Shown here piece by piece: positions 35,354 through 45,265 of a stretch of DNA of 64,000 nucleotides. Origin of the DNA: Strobilurus pachycystidiatus (Eukaryota; Basidiomycota; Agaricomycetes; Agaricales; Physalacriaceae). The DNA is taken from positions 62,001-126,000 of the forward strand of contig JAHLMK010000014.1 of NCBI GenBank assembly GCA_019915135.1. Direction: 5' to 3'. How positions within the stretch are numbered: position 1 is the stretch's first letter; each line of letters opens with the position of its first letter. A model generated the notes under the pieces. That model had not been told where the DNA came from and did not search any database. It saw only the letters and a program-made list of their open reading frames with translations. The position numbers and the translations under genes were made by a program.

Positions 35354-35725
35354 CTTTCAGTGCAAGGGAGAGGCACTAGTACAACTGCAAGTGCTAGATT
35401 ACGACAAGCGAAGACTCAGAGGAAATATGAAATCCGACGAGGCCGATAAGAATGATGAGATAAGGGGCGTTTCGGACTGAGTTGCTAGCAGCCTGCAGTC
35501 CTTGGTAAGTTAGGCTCGAGTAGAGACAGTACGGGAGTATACATGTCGGCTAAAGTTCATTGCAAGCCGAAGCAGAGGACGCTTGCTTCTACGAAGTCAA
35601 AGAGTCAGTGCCAGTTTAGCCCAATGTCAATGTGGGGAGTTTCGTACATAAAGTCGATCACGTTTCCTCAGATACAGGCCGAAAGACGGGGCTGCACAAT
35701 TGGCTGTAAACCTGCTCTTGCCTTC
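35354..35725. other. divergent promoter region, MAK32-like / F-box gene
   Basis: This is about 370 bp between divergent start codons. No clear TATA box is visible on either strand. Confidence 0.4.
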
Positions 35726-38295
35726 ATGCCGCCGTATAAGAAACAGAAACGCGCCAAAATGCCGGCGCGCAACGCTACCGATGCCGATGTGTCTCCCGCA
35801 ATTTGCCACATTACCCGCCTTCCCTTCGAGCTTATTGCCGAAGTGCTATCATGCACCCGTTCGCCCCGTTCTGTGCTGGCATTAGCTCGAACCAATAAAT
35901 TCTTCTGTGCCACACTGCTCAAGCCGACTTCGGATTATATCTGGCGCTACGTCAGGCAGCATTGCAGGCCCGAGCCTCTGCCAGAGAAACCTAGGATATT
36001 CACAGAAGCCTCATACGCAGCGTTTGTCTTTGATGGTGGTTTGTGTGAGGTTCGCAAGCTCAATCGTGGCTGATCTTGTTGTCCTACTACTGATCTTCGC
36101 CAAGATCTGCGGAGCGCCTACGGACAACCCGTATTCCTCCTTTGCCCTCAGAATCAGGCTCTGTGATTTGGTAAGTAGATTGGGGCCTCTTTATCATTCT
36201 TTGCCAACTTACAAGTCTTACTTCCAAAGAACGAATGCAAGGAGAAAATGGAGAGGTCCTTTTTCGTCTTGCTTACCAGTGCTTTGCTTGACGTGGTCAT
36301 CTTTCTTACAGTCAATTGACGCGAATCAGCACAACATCCGGAACGCAAGGGACAAATCCTCCGGAACACCGTGCCATCGTGCTTGATTCTTTGTTCGTCC
36401 TCGAGCACAGCTCCTGCATCCGACAGATCGCATTGTACAGCTTACATATTACCCCTCGCTGTTGGTTCTTCCCGATTTACTTCAGGTGTGGTTCTCAACT
36501 TCGTCTGCATTATAGGGCCACAAAACCGTGACATGCTTCGGTCTGAAACGTGGACTGCGGCTTTCGAAGATTATCTAGAGGCTACGGGCTCACCTGATAC
36601 CATGGAGGCCGAACTTGTCGTGCGTTCCCCTGTACTTTCAGACTAATGCCACCTTACGCCAGTCAACAAGAAACGAGCCCGCATGGCGCGCCAAGTTGCC
36701 GATCTTATGCCAGGATTCCTTGCTCTATACGAGTGGCGTTGCGCATACATTCTTGATCGCGCTTCTTGCTTCAAAGCCAACGAAAATTTGTGAGACAACC
36801 GCTATCATCATTGTACGCCTCGCTGACTGTGCGTTCAGCGCGAGGGCATACGCAGAGAAACACGGCTACACATACTGGGACCTGATCAATTCGCAAACCT
36901 ATGGACCTTTGCACAGAACGAGGTGCAAATCTTTGGAACTCACTTCGGAATTAGGTATGCTTTTTGTGGTATACGATGTTTTTCTTCTTATCATTCCATA
37001 GATCTCGCCGTTTATGGCGATAGGATCGAGGCCGATATCATCCGAATAAAGGAAGCTCGCCTTCGCAGAAAGTATGAAGCAGAACACGCCAGCGCTTTAG
37101 CACTTGTGGATAAGTACTACAACCAGCTTCGTTGCACCAAGCAGGAGCTGCCTGTCCCTCCGCTCCCCACCTTCCGCCGCCTTAGATTCCTCCGCACGAT
37201 CGTCAACACGTCGCCTGGGCCTGACTTCAACCCTCAGAAGGAATTAGGTACCTCCCTTGCGAAGACGCTGATCAAGAGCGACTTGGACGAATGGCGAACC
37301 GGGGCGAAGAAGGATCTCGCGACGGCGCTGGACTTCCCCGCGTGGAGGGCTGCCAGCAAGAACCGCCTGCATCCTGTCGAGCGCGTCAATGCCCGTTTTC
37401 TGTGCCAGAAGTGCAAACACGTCGAGAACAAGTACACCGACGATGGAGGATTCGACTTTATTGGTGCATGTTCCCATCAGTGCAAGAAGTCCAATGGTGC
37501 TTTGAATAAAGAAGAATGGTCTGCGAGCCGATTTGTCAAGGACACGAAGGTGGGTTTCCCGTGTGAGAGTAGTTGCGTAGCTCATGTGTGTTCGATGTAG
37601 GCCTCAGGAGCTATCTCGAAAATCCTTGCTCTGAATGCTCTGGATCCTGAATCCCCGGAGACATCGGTCATATACGGCGCTCTCGGTCCTCGTATACAAT
37701 GTGACAGCTGTACAGCAGCTATCCTGTTGCTCCCTAGTCAAGTGGTAAGCATACACTCTCCGCTCCGCTCAAATCGAATCTCAACTGCTCTAGGTGGGCC
37801 ACTCACATCGCCACGATGACATGAAGGTGTCAATCCTCTCAGTGGATGACGCTGCTGTGGTCCTCCATGGACATCCTTTGACGACGGGTCTCGCGCAGCG
37901 CATGATGGGACATGAACCCCGTGCCAGGCTTATCAGAGATGAGAAGGTCTTCAGGTGTCGACACTGTGACCAGTCTCGCCAGTCTGCGGCTGAGCCCAGT
38001 GCGGCAGCAAGCGTACCGGCCAGCCAAGAACCACCTCAGAACGAGGAAGCGTCGACATCCCAGGGCGAGGCAGCCACGGAGGCACAGTCTGCAGAATCGG
38101 AGCCACCGAGGGTTTGGTCGTTCAATGGCATGCGTTCGCACTTGAAGTCGAAGTGAGTCGAATTTCTCGATTCCGAACGAATGATATATTGACAGTATGG
38201 TGTTTAGACATGGCGTTGACGCGGTCCGCGACGAGGACTTCTACAGTACGGTGGAACTGGACTGGACGAAACCTGTGACGAAGAAAGATACATAA
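35726..38295 (+). CDS. F-box protein with Cys/His-rich C-terminus
   Basis: This is a multi-exon gene. The N-terminus MPPYKKQKRAKMPARN is basic. An F-box follows at about residues 28-70 (ITRLPFELIAEVLSCTRSPR; ALARTNKFFCATL), then the YIWRYVRQHC and FDGGLCE segments common in agaricomycete F-box proteins. Introns split the middle (about 36050-36106, 36170-36310 and others), so exon boundaries between 36100 and 37000 are tentative. From about 37005 the reading is clear: AVYGDRIEADIIRIKEARLR, a helical region, then Cys pairs (CQKCKHVENKYTD; CRHCDQSRQS). An intron (about 38153-38205) joins SHLKSK to HGVDAV, completing a C2H2-like unit. The stop is at 38293-38295 after TKPVTKKDT. It is probably an SCF substrate adaptor; the substrate is unknown. 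Confidence 0.65.
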
Positions 38296-38429
38296 CTCGA
38301 CCTTCCAGGGCGTAAAGCTTGAGATGCCCAGTCCACTGGCATCTAGTAAACATGTCTAGAGTAAACGTATTGTGTTTGTATAGTATACTTCCTGCACTGC
38401 CAGTGAAATGCAAACTCTACGCCTCTATA

Positions 38430-39881
38430 TTACCTTGTAGAGCTGTCCAGAACGTGTAATCCAACGCTGTAGAGTTCCTGGTCCTCCCCATTGCAGTCGA
38501 GCTGATGGTATGCGTGGTCAGAACAATCTCTTCCCTCGTGAAGTGTGCGGCGCCACTCACTTGGGTTATATGATACAGTCAGTATGCCCTTTTGGTCAAG
38601 GAGGGTCATTTCCTGTCGTATTCGAGGAGATACATTCTCATAAATCTTCTGCAACACCTGAGTGTCCGTGAATTTTGCACATCTGCACTGGCAGATGGAG
38701 CAGCTCTCAGAGGCGACGTGGACATCGAGGTTCACCGACCGCAGCTGGCGCAGGTTCTTTAGCTGGCCGCCGATCCACGAATCGAGCGCACTCCATGGTG
38801 CGAATCCGATAACGTGGGTTTCTATGATCACCAGGATTTGGACGAAACGAAGGGAGGAGGGAAGGTCTCCACACGGGAGGAAGCCGGCGTCGATCCCTTG
38901 TAGCGCCAAGTGTAAGGTCTTAAGATTGATGAATGGGCTGAGGTCCAGACTACGGAAGCTTGGGTGGGAATAATGGCTTCTGGGAACTGAATGTGACGGA
39001 GCGTTGCCGTTTATAATGGGGTCATGTAGGCAGGAGGAGAAGTACACACCGTATCCACTTATATCGAGACACAGTTCCTCGAGAGTGTCCGAGAAACGCC
39101 TGAAGAACAAGTTTAATGCCTGGAAATCGTGCTGTTCGACATCTATGATCGCGCTGAACTCGCGCAGCCCGTCGACGTCAAAAGTGGACCGATTGCTTTT
39201 GATTGCGTCAATCAAGTTCCCCACTACTGCCATGCCTCCCAGAGTGAGAGACTCCAGAGGGATGATGCTCCCCTCCGTCGTCTCCCACAGACAGTCTATG
39301 TCTGTCCAGAGGAGTGACAGATGCTTAAGATATGTCCATCTGTGACCACTCCGCTCGCGAGGAATGTGGTCCCGATTTAAGGAAGACATGCCATCCACCG
39401 TGAACGTCTCCATCGCTGACGACTGCCAGAACGACATGAGGCTCGTCTGTAGCGACGGCGGAAAGTCGTCCCAGTCTATGACGATCTGGCCGCCGCTAAT
39501 CAGGAACTCGCGGACGTAGCGCAGCATCGGGACTCGAAGGATGTCCTCCAGGTAGGGCGCGAATGACGACACGTCCTGGGGCCGCCCGATGTAGATTTGG
39601 AATGACACGACCCATTGGGCGATGTGCGGCGACATGGATAGTAGGCGATGTAGATTCTGGCACGAGTGGCCGTGCAGGCTCGACCAGTACTCTTCCTGTG
39701 GCGGCGTCTTTGCTGTCCATATCAACAGCTGGATGCACGAGAACAAGTGGCGATGACTGGAGAGGCAGCAGGAACGAGATACGAGTGAGGTCGCCCGCAG
39801 AGTGGATGGGTCAAAGCGGCTATGGTGGATGATTTCGTCCAGAAGTTCTTGAGGCAAGACTGGGTCGTGTGACAATTCCAT
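38430..39881 (-). CDS. F-box protein, single exon
   Basis: This is an uninterrupted frame of about 483 codons. It starts MELSHDPVLPQELLDEIIHH, where LPQELLDEII is a typical fungal F-box opening, followed by TLRATSLVSRSC and SSHRHLF. The rest is Leu-rich with repeated patterns such as LESLTLGG, LEELCLDISGYG and LKTLHLALQGID, consistent with degenerate leucine-rich repeats. A CSICQCRC cluster lies near the C-terminus. I chose the ATG at 39881; the frame is open about 50 bp further but without a good start. Basidiomycetes carry hundreds of such proteins, many without assigned targets. It faces the other F-box gene tail to tail. Confidence 0.75.
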   Translation of the reverse strand: MELSHDPVLPQELLDEIIHHSRFDPSTLRATSLVSRSCCLSSHRHLFSCIQLLIWTAKTPPQEEYWSSLHGHSCQNLHRLLSMSPHIAQWVVSFQIYIGRPQDVSSFAPYLEDILRVPMLRYVREFLISGGQIVIDWDDFPPSLQTSLMSFWQSSAMETFTVDGMSSLNRDHIPRERSGHRWTYLKHLSLLWTDIDCLWETTEGSIIPLESLTLGGMAVVGNLIDAIKSNRSTFDVDGLREFSAIIDVEQHDFQALNLFFRRFSDTLEELCLDISGYGVYFSSCLHDPIINGNAPSHSVPRSHYSHPSFRSLDLSPFINLKTLHLALQGIDAGFLPCGDLPSSLRFVQILVIIETHVIGFAPWSALDSWIGGQLKNLRQLRSVNLDVHVASESCSICQCRCAKFTDTQVLQKIYENVSPRIRQEMTLLDQKGILTVSYNPSEWRRTLHEGRDCSDHAYHQLDCNGEDQELYSVGLHVLDSSTR

Positions 39882-40384
39882 GTTCTTGAAATCGAGTATA
39901 GTTGAGCGTTCACGACGCGTTTGAACACGCAAGGGAACGTACTCTGGCTTATGACGAGTCGATGGTGAACGTAGCTGGCAAACCTATGCCTGCCTACTAC
40001 GTGGGTCACAAACGTCGTTTAATCACATTCAACACGCATAGTTCAGTTCGTGGGCTTCCAGAAGTCGATATCATCAACACTCGGAGTGGCCAATTCTAAA
40101 TCTCTACATCATCGGCATACTTACATAGAATGTCAATGCGTAAGATCTTATTTTGTACATTAACCCATAACCGCTTCCGCTGAATGTAATGAAAAAGAAG
40201 AGAACAAGGAAATATATATGTGGTGGTGGTGGGTCAAGCGCGGTCATACAATGGTATCGTAGCTGAGATCGTTCACAAATGGTAAAAAAAGCAGCAACGG
40301 GAAAGGAAGGCTTTATAGTAGAACGAGAAACTCCAGACAAAAGAAGATAAGGATACAGAGCCATAGGTTGAGAATATAGTCAAC
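39882..40384. other. intergenic region before the CLA4 3' end
   Basis: This is F-box promoter and CLA4 3' flank. It contains a short (TGG)n run near 40220. No gene is seen. Confidence 0.4.
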
Positions 40385-43120
40385 TCATGACGATTGCTTG
40401 GTACGGAAACGAAGCAATGGTGCGAGGCTTGGTGAAGAGCAGGCCTTCTGTAAAAACTCGTGCTAGAGAAAGAGATGTCAGTCCCGAGTGAAGAAGCAAA
40501 TTGAAAGCGGCAAGACGTAACACTCACCTGGAGCAGCTCATTCGCAGTAGCTCGACTGCCGACGTCGACACAGAGACAGACAGCCAGGAAGCCCTTCAAC
40601 TCCTTGCTGAGTGCCTCCGGTTTCTTGAGTGTCGGTGTTCCATTTGTTGCAATGAGATACAGAGCTTTCAGGGGCTCTTCATCAAGGTATGGGGGTTCGT
40701 TCTCAATCATTTCGATAGCCATGATTCCTAGCGACCATATGTCGACCTTGGCACCATACTCTTTTTGCTTGACGACTTCGGGTGCCATCCAGTACGGTGT
40801 ACCAACCATAGTCGCCCGTTTGGACTTCTGGTCAGTCAGTTTTGCACAGAAACCGAAATCAGCTGAGAGTGGGGTGTCAATGACGGTTGAATAGAGCAGC
40901 GGAGATGGACGGCGTACTGATCTTTACACGGCCCTGTGCGTCTAGGAGAACATTATCGGACTTGATGTCACGATGAATAATGCTTTGGCTGTGAAGATGG
41001 CCGAGACCTTTGCATGTCTAGAGTAGGGATGAGTTGGCGTGGCGGTGATGGGTAAAACGGGCGTAACCCACCTCCAAACAGATGTTGGATATCTGATCTT
41101 CTTCTAATGTGTTGTTCTCGATGATATCGGTCAACGCGCCACCCTCCATGTACTCCATCACCACCCATAGCTCGGTCGCCTTTACCAGATAAGACTCCAA
41201 GAAGTTGACGATGTTCGGATGCTGGGATTCTTTCATCACCAAGATCTCGTTCACGATCAACTCCTTCCGAGGCTGGTGCGTCAGATCCATCTCCTTGATT
41301 GCCACTTTCTTCCCAGTGGCCAACGTCTTTGCCACGTAGACATGTCCAGACGCACTACATAGAAAACTGTCAGTTGTCTGAAAGGAAGCGGAAAAACACC
41401 GAAACGTACCCTTGCCCGACCTTCTTGATCTTACTGTACAAGAGTTTGGGATCCTCCTCAGATACAACCTGCCTCAGCTTCTCCATGATCTGCACCTCAG
41501 TCATTGTGCTGATTCGCTTCTCCTTCGGCTTCTCCAGCGCGGCGGCGGCAGCAGCCACGCTTCCCTGCCCAGCTGCGGGCTTCGGTTTCTCCTCAGCCTG
41601 GACTTGGACCTTCTTCGGTTGTAGTGGCTTGACGGGCGGTGGTCCAGCGGTGGCACCAGCAGCGCCCTGTACCGGATTAGAAGCGGGTTGAGATGTCGCG
41701 GGCGAAGACTTGGCCGGAGCACCCATCGGAGGTCGGGAAGGTTCCGGCGTCTTTGCGCGTGAAGACTCGGACGGAGAAGGTTCGCGCAGCTGAGATTGCT
41801 GGGGTTGTTGTGGTTGCTGTAATGATTCATTGCGCTGGGGAAGTGTCGCGGAGGGCCCTTGCGCCTTTTGACGCGCACGGAGATCGGCGGATGAAGGGGT
41901 GTGCTCGCCAGAAGTTTTTCCGGGAGCTGGTGCAGGAGGTGCCGGGCGATTGCCGGTGAGTAGAGGTCGTGGCGGGGCAGGGCGAGAGGCCTGCAGAGCG
42001 GAAGCGGGTAAGGGAGTTCGCGAGGAGGGTCCGGCACCAATCGTATTGGAGTAAGAACCATTAACGGCTTCAGCTGCTCTAGCGAGATCGCCGTTGACGT
42101 TTGGTGCGGACTCTTGTCGTTTCACGCCAGGGCGCGCGTCAGCGGGGCCAGGTGTGAGCGGAGAGCTTGTCTTGTTCATGCCACCTAGCCCAGTGCCGGC
42201 GTTGAATCGCGCAGGTGCGCTGGAGTCATTGTAAGACGAGATGGAAGAGCCGCTGGTCGAGCCGTTTGCCCTGTTGAGAGCCATGCTGTCCTCCATCTCG
42301 CGTTTCTGGTGGTCGGTGTAAAACTCGAGCACATCGAGGACGGCTTGAGGATCCTTGGCGTAGTCTTCGCGAGTGATGGCAGACTTGGTCAAGAGCTTAC
42401 TCCATTGTTCGGGCATACCCTGTATAAATGATGAGGCGAGAAATGAGCAGAGAGCAGGCTGGCATACGGTGAAGGCGCCCGAGACGGGATCAAAGCCGAC
42501 ATGGACCTTGTGCACAAAGTTGGTTGGATTGCTTACGCCCATCAGCGGACTGCGACTGTAAATGTCATCCTGCCAACTGTAGAGCTCCTCGTCGTTCTTG
42601 AGCGAGAAGTAGAAGCGCTTGTCCTTTGTCTCGAGCACGAGGCAGTACGGCTTGAGGTCTGTCCGCTCGATGTTGGCGATGTCCTGGAGGCGCACGAGCG
42701 TCTGCTGGGGCGACGACTGGGAAACGGCGTTGAAAGGGCGCTGTGCGGCGGGAAAAGCGGCGCACATACCTCGGACTTGTGGATGGTCAGCGTCTGCTCC
42801 TTGAGCACGAGCCATTTCATTTTCCAGATCCAGCTGGCGAACGTGCCCTCCTCCTTGACGCTGACGGGCCCCGCACGGACCACGCTCGATCCGAGGCCAG
42901 AGTCGGTGCTCCGGCTGGGCGAGCCGCCTATGCCCGAGTAGGACGTCATGTACGACGAGCTCGCTGGCGATGCGGGCGAGTTGAAGGCGAACGAGGATGT
43001 GTAACCCGACGAGGCGAGGGAGGTATTGCCTAGCTGCGGGCTGTCCGTCCCGCGTCGCTGCGGTGCCTGCGGTGCGGGCCGCGTCGGCGTCAACGAGGTA
43101 GCCGTTATGTGATAAGCCAT
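40385..43120 (-). CDS. CLA4: PAK-family protein kinase CLA4
   Basis: This is a Cdc42/Rac effector kinase controlling polarity, septation and budding or hyphal growth. From ATG 43120 ([20 protein letters not shown]), the domains run in order. First is a PH domain ([40 protein letters not shown]). A CRIB/PBD follows ([17 protein letters not shown]), then a long Pro/Ala/Ser/Gln-rich linker. The C-terminal kinase has [22 protein letters not shown] (catalytic Lys), [22 protein letters not shown] and the PAK activation loop [13 protein letters not shown]. The presence of PH plus CRIB distinguishes Cla4 from Ste20. At least six introns are needed, one splitting the glycine loop (about 41354-41410) and others at about 40815-40915 and 40456-40527. 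The C-terminus LRFRTKQSS ends at TGA 40385-40387. All catalytic motifs are intact. Confidence 0.9.
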
Positions 43121-43729
43121 ACCGCTCAGCCTCGATGAGAAGGATGAATCGGATGAATGGTGCGCCCCAGAAATAGCCCGACGGCGGCCAGAGCGGTACA
43201 GGGCCCGGATGTGGTCGTCAAAGTCGTCAACGGGCCTTGTTGTCGTCGACGCTGGCGGCGGCGATGAGCAGAGATGGAGCGGGGGTGGTCGGCGCTGTCT
43301 CGAGTTGAGGACAAGGGACACAAACACTTTGTTTGTGCAGCGATGGCGGCCACTTTCGGACAGCCGGGCCTTGGCCGAATACTGTCTGTCTCCAGGGAAA
43401 CTAAACGGGCCATTCAAGCTCAATTCATCCTTTCACTCGAAGGAACGTTGAATGAAACGATCAGTCGCAATTATCGGCCCATTCTTCTGACCAAGAGGCT
43501 GTCATTCCACAGGCAACTCTGCCCAACATTCACTTCATTGCTTAATCACATTCTTGCACACGCTTGCCCTGCCCATGCCGCCGGCCTCGCTCTTATCGAC
43601 GCGAATTCGCCGTGCCACACAGATCGCTGATCCACTTACTAATTCCCTGCAATTGTTACAAAAATACCACCGTGGTGGACCCGCACACATCGAGCCAATT
43701 CTGGATGACATTAGGCGATTGACAGAGGT
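43121..43729. other. intergenic region between CLA4 and SEC20
   Basis: This is CLA4 5' leader and promoter plus SEC20 3' flank. The minus open frame extending past the CLA4 start (to 43423) is not supported as coding. No other gene is seen. Confidence 0.4.
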
Positions 43730-45015
43730 TTACAGCTCAATATGTATCCGAGCTTGTTCCTCGTCTGACTCGCTGATGCTAGAGGAAGCGAAGGGATCTG
43801 CGGTCGATGTGATATCTATATCCGGAGAGGACACGAAAGAGTCTACAGGTGGCGTCGACGCGGTCACCTCCGATGCGAGGGACGTCACGGACGGAGAGGA
43901 CAGCGAAGCGGCGACTGTTGACGCCACGGAAGCGACAGAGTATAGCGAAGTAGCCGTAGCCACACTCGCAGAGGACGACAAAGTACCCGCGGCCACACTC
44001 GCAGACGAGGTGAGTATCTTCAGCCCATCTTCCATAGCAAGCAACGCCTCGTCGCCGCCGAAGTCGGGTATGAATCGCGTCCACCAAAAGGCGATCTTCA
44101 CGCCACGATCGACCACGCGTTGTTTGAGTACGAGTAGCACGATGAGGAGGAAGAATGCCAGCGCGGCCATAAGGACAATCCGGTCCAGCCAGTCGGACTT
44201 TTCGAGAGCGGTTATAAGTTGCTTTGACGTGCCCATCACGTTAGTGAGCGTATCGTGCGTAGACGAAGTGGCACGTAGAGAAGCGGTCGACGACTCTGGA
44301 TGGAACAGAATGGGTTCCAGCGCGGGTGTTGAAAAGTGACAAGAAACTGACCGAGCATTTGCGTAGAGAGCACTGAGCGCTCTAATTCTCCTTGCATTAT
44401 GCCGATGGTACGCCGTAAGGCTTCAGTAACATCGTTGTTGGCTTTCATCAGGTCATCAGAACTAGAAGCAGAGGTTAACGGAGACTTCAATGCAAGAGAG
44501 ACGATACGCACGGGGATTTCTCGTCGATTTTCTCGGTTAGCGCTGACGACTTGAGTAGCTCTTCGCGATTGGACTTGCTCATAGAGTCGATCGTTCGCTT
44601 GGATTCTAGTAGTGCCGCCCGAGAGTCGCGTTTGATGCTGTCAATGTCTTAGTCTCGTTTCAGCCTAGGGCAGAATAAATACACCAACTTTGCAAGACCA
44701 GCCTTGAACTCGTCCGTTATTCGTCGCAGTTCGACCTTATTCTTCGTGCCTTTCTGGTCTCCAATGTACAGTTCTAAATTCTTGAGATGGATTAATAGCC
44801 TAGAGATGAGGTAACACACAGCTCACCTCAATCTGGCGACTGATAGTGTCCGTGTCTTCTCGTAGCTCGCCAGCGAGGTTCTGCTGCAGAGAGAGAGGGC
44901 CCTTGCATGCCCGTAGACGAGGAATTTGAACCTGAATAACATCGTTTTGTCGCCGGCTTATTGAGGATATGATTTGAAGAGTCTCGTCGTCAAATTTGGC
45001 GGGGATGGGTGCCAT
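43730..45015 (-). CDS. SEC20: ER SNARE SEC20
   Basis: Sec20 (BNIP1) is a Qb-SNARE of the ER that accepts COPI vesicles in Golgi-to-ER retrieval. Exon 1 starts MAPIPAKFDDETLQIISSIS at 45015. Short exons follow with LKNLELYIGDQKGT-like and SIKRDSRAALLESKR coiled-coil sequence. The SNARE-like region reads DDLMKANNDVTEALRRTIGI then MQGELERSVLSTQML. After an intron (about 44250-44350) come MGTSKQLITALEKSDWLDRI and a single hydrophobic anchor, VLMAALAFFLLIVLLVLKQR. This is the family order. The tail after the anchor is long (about 110 residues, Ser/Ala/Val-rich), which is unusual; many orthologues end with a short luminal segment carrying an HDEL-like signal. No HDEL is seen here (end ARIHIEL), although IHIEL is loosely similar. 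Confidence 0.8.
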
Positions 45016-45057
45016 GATGATGAGGGCAGGAGGAGAGGTGTAAATGGACGGCCCACT

Positions 45058-45078
45058 AAATTTAGACGTGACGACACG
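45058..45078 (+). repeat. 21-bp direct repeat flanking DUF6535 copy D, left
   Basis: AAATTTAGACGTGACGACACG matches 48205-48225 with one mismatch, in the same orientation. It lies 43 bp upstream of the SEC20 start codon. Confidence 0.7.
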
Positions 45079-45265
45079 ACAACCACGACAATGGCCGGCA
45101 TCCGGGCCGGGATCGAATCTACAGCTTGCTTCACTGCTGTCAACTTGAACATCGGAGAAACGCCCATCGTCAAGGCCTGCTCGCCCTGCTCATTGAATTT
45201 GGTATGATTCAAGCTTCAAATAACTCGACTGGGAATAGCTCAAATGCTCTAGCTTGTGGGTCATC

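Noticed and set aside
43554..44339. 261-codon plus-strand open frame opposite SEC20
   Set aside because: It is the antisense shadow of the SEC20 membrane anchor and Ser/Ala/Val tail. The minus strand gives the conserved SNARE protein with correct splicing.
45090..45125. tRNA-like B-box (gggatcgaatc) upstream of DUF6535 copy D, with a similar string near 22630
   Set aside because: No A-box at the right distance and no cloverleaf could be drawn. The similarity reflects shared upstream DNA of the duplicated genes.
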